From the NCBI GenBank assembly GCA_015059785.1, contig SUZS01000019.1, positions 1 through 44,285 of the forward strand: a stretch of 44,285 nucleotides of DNA, given 5' to 3'. Within the stretch, counting starts at the first letter, position 1. Every line of letters starts with the position of its first letter. This document shows positions 17,495 to 26,327 of the stretch, one piece after another. Source of the stretch: Rikenellaceae bacterium. Its GTDB lineage: Bacteria > Bacteroidota > Bacteroidia > Bacteroidales > Rikenellaceae. Under the pieces are notes generated by a model. That model saw only the letters and a program-made list of their open reading frames with translations. It was not told the origin of the DNA and did not search any database. A program made the position numbers and the translations under genes.

Positions 17495-19138
17495 ATGAAA
17501 ACCACACTAAAAACACTCTCTTCTGTAGCCCTTGCGCTTCCGTTGGCAAGTTGCGCGACAGAGGAAGAAAAACCAAACATTGTTCTATTTCTGATTGACG
17601 ACCTCGGATGGCTTGACACATCTGTGGCCTTTGGCGAGGAGGTATACCCCTTTAATCTGCGCCACGACACGCCAAACATTGCTGCCCTTGCAGAGGCGGG
17701 TGCTGTGATGACCTCGGCATATGTATGCCCAGTATCTACACCTACCCGCACATCTATTATGTCGGGTATGAATGCTGCCCATACCAGAATTACGAACTAT
17801 ACATCAGTAACAAAGGATTGGAATCCCGATGCTACTGACACTCCAAGCAGCGAGCTTGATGATACTGTAGAGCGCACCGACTGGAACATAAACGGAGTAA
17901 CTCCATCTGCCGAGCCGCTTGACCGCGCTGTGCATATCACCCCTTATCCGCAGATTTTGAAGGAGAATGGCTACTATACTATCCATGTCGGCAAGGGCCA
18001 CTGGGCTCCAAATGGCACTCCTGCGGCAAATCCATACAATATGGGCTTCTGTGTCAATGTGGCGGGACAGGTTGCCGGCAAGCCCCGCAGCTACTATGGC
18101 GAGGAGAACTATGGAAACACGGCAGATAAGTGGAACTTCTTCTCGGTGCAGAATATGACCGAGTACTACGGCACAAAGACTCACCTTACCGAGGCGCTGA
18201 CCCTTGAGGCACTTAAGACCCTTGACTATCCGATAGACAACGGCATACCGTTCTACCTCAACTTCTGCCACCACGCTGTCCATACGCCTATACACCGCGA
18301 TATGCGTTTCTTCAGCAAATATATAGACCGAGGTATGGATGAGGGAGAGGCTCGCTTTGCATCTATGTGCGAGGGTATGGATAAGAGTCTGGGCGAACTA
18401 ATGGCATATCTTAAAGCACGCGATGTGCTGGACAATACCATTATCGTCTTTATGTCCGACAATGGCGGCAACTCCGAAAATCTATCAAAGGGTGGAGTTC
18501 GCCACACCCAGAACTCGCCACTGCGCGAGGGTAAGGCTTCGTGCTACGAGGCTGGTATCCGCGTGCCTATGGTTGTCTACTGGAAGGGCAAGGTCGCTGC
18601 TGGCACGCGCCTAAATACACCAGTTGTTGCGGAGGATATCTACCCTACAATACTTGAGATGGCGGGCATAGAGAATTACAAAACTGTGCAGAGTATTGAT
18701 GGCAAGAGCATTGTGCGCCTACTTACTGACGGCTCGCAGATGGCTAAAAAGGCTATGGAGTCGGGCGAGATTAGCACCCAGAAGCAGGCAAACGACTTTG
18801 TTGTACCTCTGTCCGTTTCGGGCATAGATCCTGAGCGCGAGGTACTTGCCCACTTCCCACACCAGTGGAAGCCATATCAGCTGCACGACATTGACTATAT
18901 GAGTAGCCTCCGCAAGGGCGACTGGAAGATTGTCTACCGCCACCGCGAGCAGACCCTTGAGCTGTATAATATTGGCGAGGATATTACCGAACGCAATGAC
19001 CTATCAGCGACTCAACCAGAGAAGCTCCGCGAAATGGCCGATGCGCTAACAGCCAAACTTGAGGGATACGATGCTCTTCTGCCAACCTTCCGCACTACAG
19101 GCAAAAGGGTCCCAATGCCAAACGAACTTATAAAGTAG
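17495..19138 (+). CDS. lipoprotein sulfatase, serine-type active site
   Basis: Hydrolyses sulfate esters, probably from sulfated host or dietary glycans, at the cell envelope. The signal peptide ends in a lipobox (LPLASC20), so the protein is a lipoprotein. The N-terminal metal site NIVLFLIDDLGW and the activation motif STPTRTSIMSG (Ser81) place it in the S1 sulfatase family. Serine rather than cysteine at the formylglycine position means it would need an anSME-type maturase, which is not encoded here. Other landmarks are HVGKGHW, FMSDNGG and a C-terminal domain (WKIVYR). Full length at 547 residues. Exact substrate is unknown. Confidence 0.93.
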   Translation: MKTTLKTLSSVALALPLASCATEEEKPNIVLFLIDDLGWLDTSVAFGEEVYPFNLRHDTPNIAALAEAGAVMTSAYVCPVSTPTRTSIMSGMNAAHTRITNYTSVTKDWNPDATDTPSSELDDTVERTDWNINGVTPSAEPLDRAVHITPYPQILKENGYYTIHVGKGHWAPNGTPAANPYNMGFCVNVAGQVAGKPRSYYGEENYGNTADKWNFFSVQNMTEYYGTKTHLTEALTLEALKTLDYPIDNGIPFYLNFCHHAVHTPIHRDMRFFSKYIDRGMDEGEARFASMCEGMDKSLGELMAYLKARDVLDNTIIVFMSDNGGNSENLSKGGVRHTQNSPLREGKASCYEAGIRVPMVVYWKGKVAAGTRLNTPVVAEDIYPTILEMAGIENYKTVQSIDGKSIVRLLTDGSQMAKKAMESGEISTQKQANDFVVPLSVSGIDPEREVLAHFPHQWKPYQLHDIDYMSSLRKGDWKIVYRHREQTLELYNIGEDITERNDLSATQPEKLREMADALTAKLEGYDALLPTFRTTGKRVPMPNELIK

Positions 19139-19144
19139 GATATT

Positions 19145-20172
19145 ATGAAAATAGTCTCCAATATTGATACCTTTGTAGTTGATATTAAGCAGATTATTGA
19201 GAGGGCTCAAAGAGAGGCATTCTCCTCAATCAACAAAGCAATGATTCAGGCATATTGGATGTTGGGTCGTCGTATTGTTGAGCAGGAGCAGGGCGGAGCT
19301 GCCCGTGCCGAGTATGGAAAATCTTTGCTTAAGAGCCTTGCGGCAGAATTAGTACCATTGTATGGTAATAGTTACTCTGCAAGACGACTACAAGACTACC
19401 GACAGTTCTATCTCTATTTCAGCGAGTTAGAGATTTGGCACTCGCGAATGCCAAATCTCACATGGACACACTTTAGAGAGCTGTTGACAGTAGACAATAA
19501 AGAGGCTCGTAATTGGTATATGCTGGAAGCTGAAAAGGAGATGTGGAGCGTAAGAACACTGCATCGTAATATTGCCTCTCAATACTATTATCGTTTATTG
19601 CAGTCTCAACAAATGTTGGTAGAGGAGTCACTGACAAATAGTAAGGCGGATAAGTTGGAGTTTATAAAGAATCCTGTTGTCGCTGAATTTCTCGGATTAG
19701 CTCCAAATGTGGACTTTTCCGAGACCCATATGGAGAGTGCAATTATTACCCACTTGCAGAAGTTTATAATGGAGTTAAGTTAGGCAAAGGTTATGCGTTT
19801 GTTGCCCGTCAGCAACATATCCGCACGGATATGGGAGACTTCTATATTGACCTTGTCTTCTATAATTACATTCTAAAGTGTTTCCTTTTGGTTGATTTGA
19901 AGACAGAACAGATAACACATCAAGATGTTGGACAGATGGATATGTATCTTAGGATGTATGATGAGCTAAAGAGAACAGAGGGCGACAACCCAACTATCGG
20001 CTTAATCCTATGCTCACAAACAAGTCAGGATATGGCAAGATACTCCATCTTGAAGGACAATGACCGTATGTTCCAAGCCAAATACCTTACATATCTGCCA
20101 ACGACAGAGGAGCTGATAAATGAGATTGAACGCCAAAAGATGGTGTTCAGATTACAACAAGAGAATATTTAA
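19145..20172 (+). pseudogene. DUF1016/YhcG-type nuclease, frameshifted by 5-bp duplication
   Basis: Two consecutive frames together give one DUF1016 protein. The N-terminal DUF1016_N part is 19145-19783, and the C-terminal PD-(D/E)XK nuclease part resumes in another frame (open from 19780, first ATG 19831) through 20172, with DMGDFYIDLVFYN and LVDLK as the likely catalytic strands. At 19773-19782 the pentamer AGTTA occurs twice in tandem. Removing one copy restores MELGKGYAFVARQQ, the expected junction. The break is thus recent and clean. The two halves might still be made separately, but the C-terminal half lacks a clear start. No restriction-modification genes adjoin. Function of the family is DNA-related. 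Confidence 0.88.
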
Positions 20173-20180
20173 TTTAAATT

Positions 20181-20630
20181 ATGACAACTATGAGACTTAA
20201 ATCAATCTTTTTTGCGCTACTTTGCGCAACAATCCTTGTAGGTTGCTGCTCGGCGTGCCGTCAGCGACAGAAGAACGCTAAGCCACTGAAGGGAACTGAG
20301 TGGCACCTTGTACAGCTTGAGGGTAAAGATATTGACCTTCCTATAAACAGCTTTAACATCACACTTGGCGAGGATGGCTCTCTGGCAGGCATTGGTGCTT
20401 GCAACCGTCTGCTGGGTCAGTACACCGTAGCAGAGAACTACGCCATTGACTTCGGTCAGGTAGGTACTACAATGATGCTCTGCCCAGAGAATGGCGAGCT
20501 TGAGAGTCAGTTTACAGCCGTACTGGGCGGTGTTACCCACTACGACATTGACGGCGACCAGCTTATTCTGCTTCAGCAGGGAGCAATCAAGGCTCTGTTT
20601 AAGGCTCTGCCTTCAGAGGTGGTAAAATAG
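20181..20630 (+). CDS. META domain (HslJ-like) lipoprotein
   Basis: The 149-residue envelope protein starts with a signal peptide and lipobox (ILVGC), followed by a META domain (about 35-145). Typical features are GTEWHLVQLEG, GSLAGIGACNRLLGQY and TMMLCPENGELESQF. META-domain proteins such as HslJ are small beta-barrel-like outer-membrane or periplasmic proteins associated with stress or novobiocin resistance in other bacteria; no enzymatic activity is established. An ATG at 20190 is an alternative start. It begins eight bases after the broken nuclease gene and ends at a good terminator. Confidence 0.88.
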   Translation: MTTMRLKSIFFALLCATILVGCCSACRQRQKNAKPLKGTEWHLVQLEGKDIDLPINSFNITLGEDGSLAGIGACNRLLGQYTVAENYAIDFGQVGTTMMLCPENGELESQFTAVLGGVTHYDIDGDQLILLQQGAIKALFKALPSEVVK

Positions 20631-20651
20631 GATGTATAATAACCCTTTTTG

Positions 20652-20685
20652 AACAGATGGAATAGTAATTGTTCCATCTGTTTTT
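20652..20685 (+). terminator. rho-independent terminator after META gene
   Basis: AACAGATGGAA (20652-20662) pairs with TTCCATCTGTT (20672-20682), and the stem continues into a T run to 20685. Confidence 0.85.
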
Positions 20686-20687
20686 AT

Positions 20688-20695
20688 TACCTTTG
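20688..20695 (+). promoter_or_regulatory. -7 element of thioesterase gene
   Basis: TACCTTTG matches TAnnTTTG, right after the previous terminator and 26 bases before the ATG at 20722. Confidence 0.7.
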
Positions 20696-20721
20696 TATCG
20701 TTTAACGATAAAAGCACAATT

Positions 20722-21198
20722 ATGAAGAAGATTATCAACCCGTGGTTGGGTGTGGAGGGATATCACTGCTTTGGCTGCGACCCTGACCATCAGCACGGCC
20801 TGAAGATGGAGTTCTACGAGGATGGTGACGATATTGTAAGCTTCTGGGAACCAGATGGCGAGCACCAGAGTTGGGTAAACACTCTGCACGGAGGCGTTCA
20901 GGCGGCGTTGCTTGATGAGTTGTGTGGTTGGGTAGTGTTCCGCAAGTTCCAGACGGGTGCTGTAACATCAAAGATGGAGATTAGATATCGCAAACCAGTA
21001 CATACCAATGGCGGAAAGCTGACCCTCAAGGCACGAACTAAAGAGGTGCGCCGAAATCTTGTCACTATTGTGGGAGAGATATACAACAGTGAGGGAGAGC
21101 TTGCAACAGAGTGCAGTTGCCTCTACTTCCTATTCTCAAAGGAGAAGGCGGCTTCTGAAATGGGCCTTACCCGTTGCCTTGTCGAGGGCGAGGAGTAG
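20722..21198 (+). CDS. hotdog-fold thioesterase (PaaI-like)
   Basis: Probable acyl-CoA or acyl-thioester hydrolase in the cytoplasm. The 158-residue protein has the single hotdog domain pattern: CFGCDPDHQHGLKM near the N terminus, then HQSWVNTLHGGVQAALLDELCGWVVF, where the HGG and downstream acidic residue correspond to the catalytic helix region, and a beta sheet with KMEIRYRKPV. Substrate unknown. It has its own promoter and a convergent terminator at 21215-21255, so it is probably monocistronic. Confidence 0.88.
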   Translation: MKKIINPWLGVEGYHCFGCDPDHQHGLKMEFYEDGDDIVSFWEPDGEHQSWVNTLHGGVQAALLDELCGWVVFRKFQTGAVTSKMEIRYRKPVHTNGGKLTLKARTKEVRRNLVTIVGEIYNSEGELATECSCLYFLFSKEKAASEMGLTRCLVEGEE

Positions 21199-21214
21199 AT
21201 GAGTTGTTTTTGCT

Positions 21215-21255
21215 AAAAAATGGGGATGACAATTTTTTTAGTCATCCCCATTTTT
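21215..21255. terminator. bidirectional terminator
   Basis: AAAAATGGGGATGAC and GTCATCCCCATTTTT (to 21255) form a 15-bp stem around a T-rich loop (21231-21240), with A and T tracts on either side. It serves the thioesterase gene and the opposing lipoprotein gene. Confidence 0.9.
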
Positions 21256-21257
21256 CT

Positions 21258-21830
21258 TTAGTTGCTCTCAACGACCTCAATTATATCAACTTGCCAGCCG
21301 AACAAATCGTTTGCGCACTGCTGCTCAAGCTGAGTGATAGTAGACATTGATGTGGTGTCCGAAATAACGGCATTGACAAAGCTATCAACGGTCGGGAAGG
21401 TGTTATTGACCCTCTGGGCAAGACAGCGGTAGAATGCGTTCTGCTGTACTCGGTCAAGGCCACTTGGCAGGACATTGCTCTCTACAAGAGTGTTGTACGG
21501 GAATAGATGGCGCATATTGCGGGCATCGGTAGCCAGCTGCTCGACAATGGTCGTTACAACATATACCTGCACCGTGTCATTTACCGCAGGAAGCTCTACA
21601 AAGGTTGTATAGACGGGGTAGTCCTGCTCTATATCGGCAGCCACTTGGTCTGCAAAGAGCATATACTCCGCTTCGGTAAGGTTGTTTAGGTAGATCATCT
21701 GGCGATAATCCTTCAACATCTCACGAAGGGCTTGGCGCTGCTCTCTGTTCCACTGCTTCTGCTGTGAGCAACCGATAAAACTGCATACTGCAAGTGCCAC
21801 TACGGACACTGAAAGTAAAAATCTTTTCAT
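21258..21830 (-). CDS. hypothetical lipoprotein
   Basis: No named family recognised. The 190-residue product has a signal peptide with lipobox FIGC21 and then a mostly helical, Gln-rich domain (QKQWNREQRQALREMLKDYRQ, LTEAEYMLFADQVAADIEQDYP) with a threonine/valine-rich middle segment. It is probably an envelope-anchored small protein. It follows the nitronate monooxygenase remnant by 18 bases on the same strand. No strong promoter element is visible directly upstream, so transcription may start before the remnant. Confidence 0.85.
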   Translation of the reverse strand: MKRFLLSVSVVALAVCSFIGCSQQKQWNREQRQALREMLKDYRQMIYLNNLTEAEYMLFADQVAADIEQDYPVYTTFVELPAVNDTVQVYVVTTIVEQLATDARNMRHLFPYNTLVESNVLPSGLDRVQQNAFYRCLAQRVNNTFPTVDSFVNAVISDTTSMSTITQLEQQCANDLFGWQVDIIEVVESN

Positions 21831-21848
21831 TGTTCTGATGTTTTTTGT

Positions 21849-21998
21849 TTACACCAGAATACTATCAATGTTTATGCCACAGATGCCACTCGTCTCAGCG
21901 ATTGCTAAAGAAAGACCAGACAGCGAAATACCAACACCCATACTCCACCTAACTATCGGCTCTGTAACCTCCAACTCTCCAATCTTCAGTGGTTTCAT
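21849..21998 (-). pseudogene. N-terminal remnant of nitronate monooxygenase
   Basis: A 49-codon open frame beginning MKPLKIGELEV and containing MGVGISLSGL matches the start of the NAD(P)H-dependent flavin oxidoreductase / nitronate monooxygenase family (MGVGISLSGLAxAVA). The usual preceding Gly-Gly is replaced (IVRWSMGVG), and the frame ends a few residues after the first strand-helix unit. The remaining approximately 300 residues are absent; the next sequence is an unrelated lipoprotein gene. This is best read as a deletion relic. A short translated peptide cannot be excluded. A 13-codon in-frame extension upstream (to 22037) has no family match. Confidence 0.72.
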
Positions 21999-22035
21999 AG
22001 CTGTATATTTTTGAGTTTTCGGAGGGGGATAATAC

Positions 22036-22055
22036 AAAAAAGGGGGAAGCCCCCC
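22036..22055 (-). terminator. terminator of rpoN
   Basis: On the minus strand GGGGG-GCTT-CCCCC is followed by a run of six T (22041-22036). It lies 35 bases after the rpoN stop. Confidence 0.88.
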
Positions 22056-22089
22056 TATATCGTTATGTGATAACAGCAGTCAAAATTTT

Positions 22090-23508
22090 CTATATCTCTT
22101 TTCTGAGTCGTGCGACTGGTATCCCGAGCATCTCGCGGTACTTAGCAACCGTGCGGCGGGCGATGCAGTAGCCCTTGTCGTTGAGGATGTTCATCAGCTG
22201 CTCGTCGGTCAGCGGGCGTCGCTTATCCTCCTCAGTAATGCACTGCTCAAGAAGATTTTTAATCTCGTAGCTCGACACCTCCTCGCCCGAAACAGTCTGC
22301 ATAGCCTCCGAGAAGAGCGATTTAAGGAGTATTATGCCGAAGCTGGTCTGGACATACTTGCTATTTGCTACGCGAGAGATTGTCGAAACATCAAGGCCTG
22401 TGCGGTCGGCTATGTCCTTAAGAATCATCGGCTTAAGGCGGCTACGGTCGCCATCCTTAAAGTACTCCTGCTGATAGTCAAGAATGGTCTGCATAGTACG
22501 CATAAGGGTGTCGTGGCGCTGTTTTATGGCCGACATAAACCACTTAGCGGCATCTATCTTACTCTTTACAAACTGCACGGCCTCCTTCTCCTGCTCGCTC
22601 ATGCGCTCATCGCTCTTGCCCTGTGTCTGGCGAATTACATCCATATAGTGGCGGTTAATCTTCAGCTCGGGGATGTTGTAAGAGTTGAGCTGAAGGTCAA
22701 AGCGACCATCGCGGTAGTCAAGGATAAAGTCGGGGATGATATACGGCGCACCGTCGCTATCCTCCGAGAAGAGGTTGCCTGGCTTTGGCGAGAGGTGTTG
22801 TATCTCCTGCACCGCCGCGCGGAACTGCTCCTCGGTAACGCCCAGACGGGCAATCATTCGCTCGTAGTGCTTCTTTGCAAACTCCTCAAAGTGGTCTGTA
22901 AGAATCTTATTGGCGAGTATTTTAGCCTCAGTATCAAGGTTTTGACTATTAAGCTGTAGCAGCAGAGACTCTCGTAAATCTCTCGCCCCTACACCCACAG
23001 GCTCAAGGTGCTGGATGATTGAGAGCAGGTGCTCTAACTCCTCTACATCTACCTCAATGCCTAATGTAAAGGCTATATCGTCGCTCACGGACTGTAAGTC
23101 GCGGCGCAAATATCCGTCGCTGTCAATACTGCCGACAATAAACTCGGCAATACCACGCTCAGTATCGGTAAGCGTGCGAAAACCGAGCTGTTCGATAAGG
23201 TACTCTTGCAAAGAACGACCGCCCGAAATCTGAAAATTTCGGGGACGGTCGTCCTTAGAGTAGTGGTTCAGGCGGCTCTTGTACGATGGGGTGTCATCCT
23301 CCTTAAGATACTCATCCATAGAGATCTCAATAGGCTCCTCACCCTCAGTCTCAGAGTGGTCCTCCTCAAGCACGATATTCTGCTCTATCTCCTGTTTGAT
23401 GCGCTGCTCAAGCAATGCCGTAGGCAGCTCCAGCAGCTTTATCATCTGTATCTGCTGGGGCGAAAGTTTCTGCTGCTGCAGAAGTTGTTGTCTCTGTGAA
23501 ATTGACAT
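22090..23508 (-). CDS. rpoN: RNA polymerase sigma-54 factor
   Basis: Directs RNA polymerase to -24/-12 promoters and needs enhancer-binding ATPases. The 472-residue protein shows the Gln-rich region I (QQLLQQQKLSPQQIQMIKLL), an acidic region II (about 45-75), the core-binding region III with ISRVANSKYVQTSFGI, and the near-terminal RpoN box ARRTVAKYRE. It is the second gene after asnS on the minus strand with a 44-base gap. No enhancer-binding protein is encoded in the window. Confidence 0.96.
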   Translation of the reverse strand: MSISQRQQLLQQQKLSPQQIQMIKLLELPTALLEQRIKQEIEQNIVLEEDHSETEGEEPIEISMDEYLKEDDTPSYKSRLNHYSKDDRPRNFQISGGRSLQEYLIEQLGFRTLTDTERGIAEFIVGSIDSDGYLRRDLQSVSDDIAFTLGIEVDVEELEHLLSIIQHLEPVGVGARDLRESLLLQLNSQNLDTEAKILANKILTDHFEEFAKKHYERMIARLGVTEEQFRAAVQEIQHLSPKPGNLFSEDSDGAPYIIPDFILDYRDGRFDLQLNSYNIPELKINRHYMDVIRQTQGKSDERMSEQEKEAVQFVKSKIDAAKWFMSAIKQRHDTLMRTMQTILDYQQEYFKDGDRSRLKPMILKDIADRTGLDVSTISRVANSKYVQTSFGIILLKSLFSEAMQTVSGEEVSSYEIKNLLEQCITEEDKRRPLTDEQLMNILNDKGYCIARRTVAKYREMLGIPVARLRKEI

Positions 23509-23552
23509 AGCTAACTCTTTTATTTCGCCTCAAACCGAAGAAAACAGCTCTT

Positions 23553-24932
23553 TTAGAACTCTGCGTTCTTTGGAGTACGAGGGAATGGAATCACATCGCG
23601 GATATTTCCCATACCAGTCACAAAGAGCAGCAGACGCTCAAAGCCAAGACCAAAACCAGAGTGCGGTGCAGAACCCCAACGGCGGGTGTCAAGGTACCAC
23701 CACATATCCTTCTCCGGAATATGAAGCTCGTCAATGCGTGCACGAAGCTTGCCATAGTCTGCCTCACGCTCCGATCCGCCGATAATCTCGCCGATTTTTG
23801 GGAACAATACATCCATTGCGCGTACAGTCTTGCCATCCTCGTTCTGCTTCATATAGAATGCCTTAATCTCCTTTGGATAGTTAATCAGAATTACTGGACG
23901 CTTGAAGTGCTCCTCAACAAGGTAACGCTCGTGCTCTGACTGCAGGTCGCAACCCCAGTGGCAAGGGAACTCAAACTTACGGCCAGACTCCTGCAGGATG
24001 CGGATACCCTCAGTATAGTCAAGGCGCACAAAGTCATTCTCAAGCACAAAGTTGAGTCGCTCGATAAGCTCCTTATCCCACATCTTGTTCATAAACTCAA
24101 GGTCCTCACGGCAGTTGTCAAGGGCGTAGCGGATAAGGTACTTAAGGAACTCCTCAGCCAGCTCCATATTATCCTCAAGCTCGTAGAAAGCCATCTCTGG
24201 CTCAATCATCCAGAACTCAGAGAGGTGGCGTGGAGTGTTTGAATTCTCAGCGCGGAAAGTAGGGCCGAAAGTGTAAATCTGACCAAGCGAAAGAGCACCA
24301 AGCTCACCCTCAAGCTGACCAGAAACGGTAAGAGAGCAAGGCTTGCCAAAGAAGTCCTGAGTGTAGTCTACCTTACCATCCTCACCCTTTGGAAGGTTAT
24401 TTAGGTCAAGGGTTGTTACCTGGAACATTGCACCTGCACCCTCACAGTCAGAGGCTGTGATAAGTGGAGTGTGGAGGTAGTAGAAGCCCTTGTCGTTGAA
24501 GTACTTGTGGATAGCATACGCCATAGCGTGGCGAATACGAAGCACTGCGCCGAAAGTGTTTGTACGCGGACGTAGGTATGCAATGTCGCGCAAGAACTCA
24601 AGTGAGTGACCCTTCTTCTGAAGAGGGTATGTCTCTGGGTCGGCCGTTCCGTAAACCTCAATGCTCTCAGCCTGCACCTCAACGCCCTGACCAGCGCCAA
24701 GACTCTCTACAAGAGTACCCTTAACGCAGATGCAAGCGCCTGTGGTAACAGCCTTGAGACTCTGTTCGTCAATCTTCTGCAAATCAACCACAATCTGAAT
24801 ATTGGCAACACAACTACCGTCGTTTAGGGCGATAAATGCCACATTCTTGTTGCCTCGCTTTGTTCTTACCCAACCCTTTACAACAACCTGGCTGTTGTAA
24901 TCGGTTGACTTTAATAATTGAGCTATACGCAT
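23553..24932 (-). CDS. asnS: asparaginyl-tRNA synthetase
   Basis: Charges tRNA-Asn with asparagine. The 459-residue protein has an N-terminal OB-fold anticodon domain (about 1-110) and the class II catalytic domain with motif 2 [21 protein letters not shown] region (broken here into FRAENSNT and HLSEFWMIE) and motif 3 [10 protein letters not shown]. The asparagine-type loop [15 protein letters not shown] separates it from aspartyl enzymes. A strong promoter at 24976-25007 lies upstream, divergent from the GH2-like gene. It is probably co-transcribed with rpoN. Confidence 0.96.
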   Translation of the reverse strand: MRIAQLLKSTDYNSQVVVKGWVRTKRGNKNVAFIALNDGSCVANIQIVVDLQKIDEQSLKAVTTGACICVKGTLVESLGAGQGVEVQAESIEVYGTADPETYPLQKKGHSLEFLRDIAYLRPRTNTFGAVLRIRHAMAYAIHKYFNDKGFYYLHTPLITASDCEGAGAMFQVTTLDLNNLPKGEDGKVDYTQDFFGKPCSLTVSGQLEGELGALSLGQIYTFGPTFRAENSNTPRHLSEFWMIEPEMAFYELEDNMELAEEFLKYLIRYALDNCREDLEFMNKMWDKELIERLNFVLENDFVRLDYTEGIRILQESGRKFEFPCHWGCDLQSEHERYLVEEHFKRPVILINYPKEIKAFYMKQNEDGKTVRAMDVLFPKIGEIIGGSEREADYGKLRARIDELHIPEKDMWWYLDTRRWGSAPHSGFGLGFERLLLFVTGMGNIRDVIPFPRTPKNAEF

Positions 24933-24975
24933 AATTGTTTTTGTATTATATTTGTTTTCTTTGATTTCTAACTCG

Positions 24976-25007
24976 CAAAGTTACGAAAATAATCGTATCT
25001 TTGCAAA
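24976..25007 (-). promoter_or_regulatory. promoter of asnS-rpoN
   Basis: On the minus strand TAACTTTG (24983-24976) and TTTG (25007-25004) are separated by 20 bp, an excellent match to the Bacteroidetes consensus. The -33 element abuts the -7 element of the divergent promoter. Confidence 0.85.
24996..25003 (+). promoter_or_regulatory. -7 element of GH2-like gene
   Basis: TATCTTTG matches TAnnTTTG. It ends eight bases before an ATG at 25011 and twenty before the ATG at 25023, favouring the latter as start. It lies inside the asnS promoter. Confidence 0.65.
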
Positions 25008-25022
25008 GTTATGAGACAAACT

Positions 25023-26327
25023 ATGAAAAAACTTGCTTTACTTGTGGTTTTTATGGCGGTCTGTTCGGCGGTTTTGGCGCAGAGGACATATCGTAGCCAA
25101 TTTACGCTCTACGATACTCGTGAGGACTCGGTAAACAGAGACCACTCCAAGACGCTGAACTATATCTCTTATGCTCCACAGAAGATGGGGGATATTGGCT
25201 CTATTGCGATGTACGGGCAGAAGATTGTTGTGCCTGCGTCGTGGAACGACTACAACGCTTATCTGCATATTGAGAACACTTTCAGCGCGTACGACATCGC
25301 TATAAACGGCTCTGTGGTAATCTCTGCGGAGGATGCAGCGACCCCTGCCGACTACTTTATCTCTCCATATTTGCGTCAGGGGGAGAACGAGGTGGTGCTG
25401 TTGCTTCGCCCGTCAAACTGCCCAGAACTTAGTGAGGGAACTGCCAAGTCACGATTGGCACAATTTAGCGGTTGTTATATCTTTGCCCAGCATCGCGCAT
25501 CTATCTTTGACTACGACGCTGCCATTGTTCAGCGCGAGGGTAAGCTACACCTTGAGTTAGATATTATCGCTGGCAACGACTTTAATGTTGAGGAGACTAT
25601 ATCTATTGGTTACGACATATATACTCCTGAGCGTAAGCTTGTTGACTACGCTGTGCGTGAGTTTAATGTTGCCGCAAAGAGCCGCGATACCCTTAAAGTA
25701 AGGATTGACCTGGGAGCAGAGCTTCGCTACCTTTGGAGTGCGGCCAAGCCGTCGCTGTATCGTACAACACTCTATATAAAGCGCGGTGGAAAGCCATTTG
25801 AGTACCTACCTGTACGCATTGGTGCGGGTAAGACGACCTTTGAGGGTGGAAATATTTTCCGCAACGGTAAGCAGATAGTAATCAAAGATATAGCATATAA
25901 TGCTAACCAGTCTCGCACCCAAAGCCGTAAGGATATCCTCGCGCTGAAGAGCAAGGGGTATAACACCCTCCGCCCAGATGCTCCACAGCCGCTCTGGTTC
26001 TATGATTTGTGCGACCAGCTGGGTGTTTATGTTATTGAGCAGGTGGCGGTCAATGCTACTGCCGAGCCAAATAATCGCGCTATTGGTGGCACAACGTCAA
26101 ACAATCCGCAACTTGTTGCTCAATACCTTGAGCGCACAAAGAGTATGTACTACCGCACCCGCAACCACCCTTGCATTATTGCCTACAGCTTGGCGGGCAA
26201 GGAGTCGGGAAATGGATATTGCCTATATAAGACATACCAATGGCTCAAGAGCGTGGAGATAAACCGACCAGTTATCTGCATCTCGGCAGATGGAGAGTGG
26301 AATACAGATTTTGTAAGTGGTCTCTAA
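25023..26327 (+). CDS. shortened GH2-like protein, probably catalytically altered
   Basis: The 434-residue secreted protein has a signal peptide (MKKLALLVVFMAVCSAVLAQ), a jelly-roll-like part (about 25-140), an immunoglobulin-like part (about 145-255) and the start of a GH2 TIM barrel (about 260-434). GH2 landmarks are FRNGKQIVIKDIAYN, NTLRPDAPQPLWFYDLCDQLGVYVIEQ and IAYSLAGKESGNG. In active enzymes the last motif reads SLGNE; here Asn is replaced (GKE). The frame stops before the nucleophile region. It may be a binding or vestigial protein. Its stop abuts that of the opposing YrdC gene with no spacer. Confidence 0.8.
   Translation: MKKLALLVVFMAVCSAVLAQRTYRSQFTLYDTREDSVNRDHSKTLNYISYAPQKMGDIGSIAMYGQKIVVPASWNDYNAYLHIENTFSAYDIAINGSVVISAEDAATPADYFISPYLRQGENEVVLLLRPSNCPELSEGTAKSRLAQFSGCYIFAQHRASIFDYDAAIVQREGKLHLELDIIAGNDFNVEETISIGYDIYTPERKLVDYAVREFNVAAKSRDTLKVRIDLGAELRYLWSAAKPSLYRTTLYIKRGGKPFEYLPVRIGAGKTTFEGGNIFRNGKQIVIKDIAYNANQSRTQSRKDILALKSKGYNTLRPDAPQPLWFYDLCDQLGVYVIEQVAVNATAEPNNRAIGGTTSNNPQLVAQYLERTKSMYYRTRNHPCIIAYSLAGKESGNGYCLYKTYQWLKSVEINRPVICISADGEWNTDFVSGL

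Noticed and set aside
17495..19138. Reading the sulfatase as inactive because no cysteine occupies the active position
   Set aside because: Serine at this position is a known active type when an anSME maturase is present, which may be encoded elsewhere.
19145..20172. Treating the two DUF1016 halves as two functional genes
   Set aside because: The break coincides with an exact tandem duplication and the second half has no start near its proper boundary; one disrupted gene is simpler.
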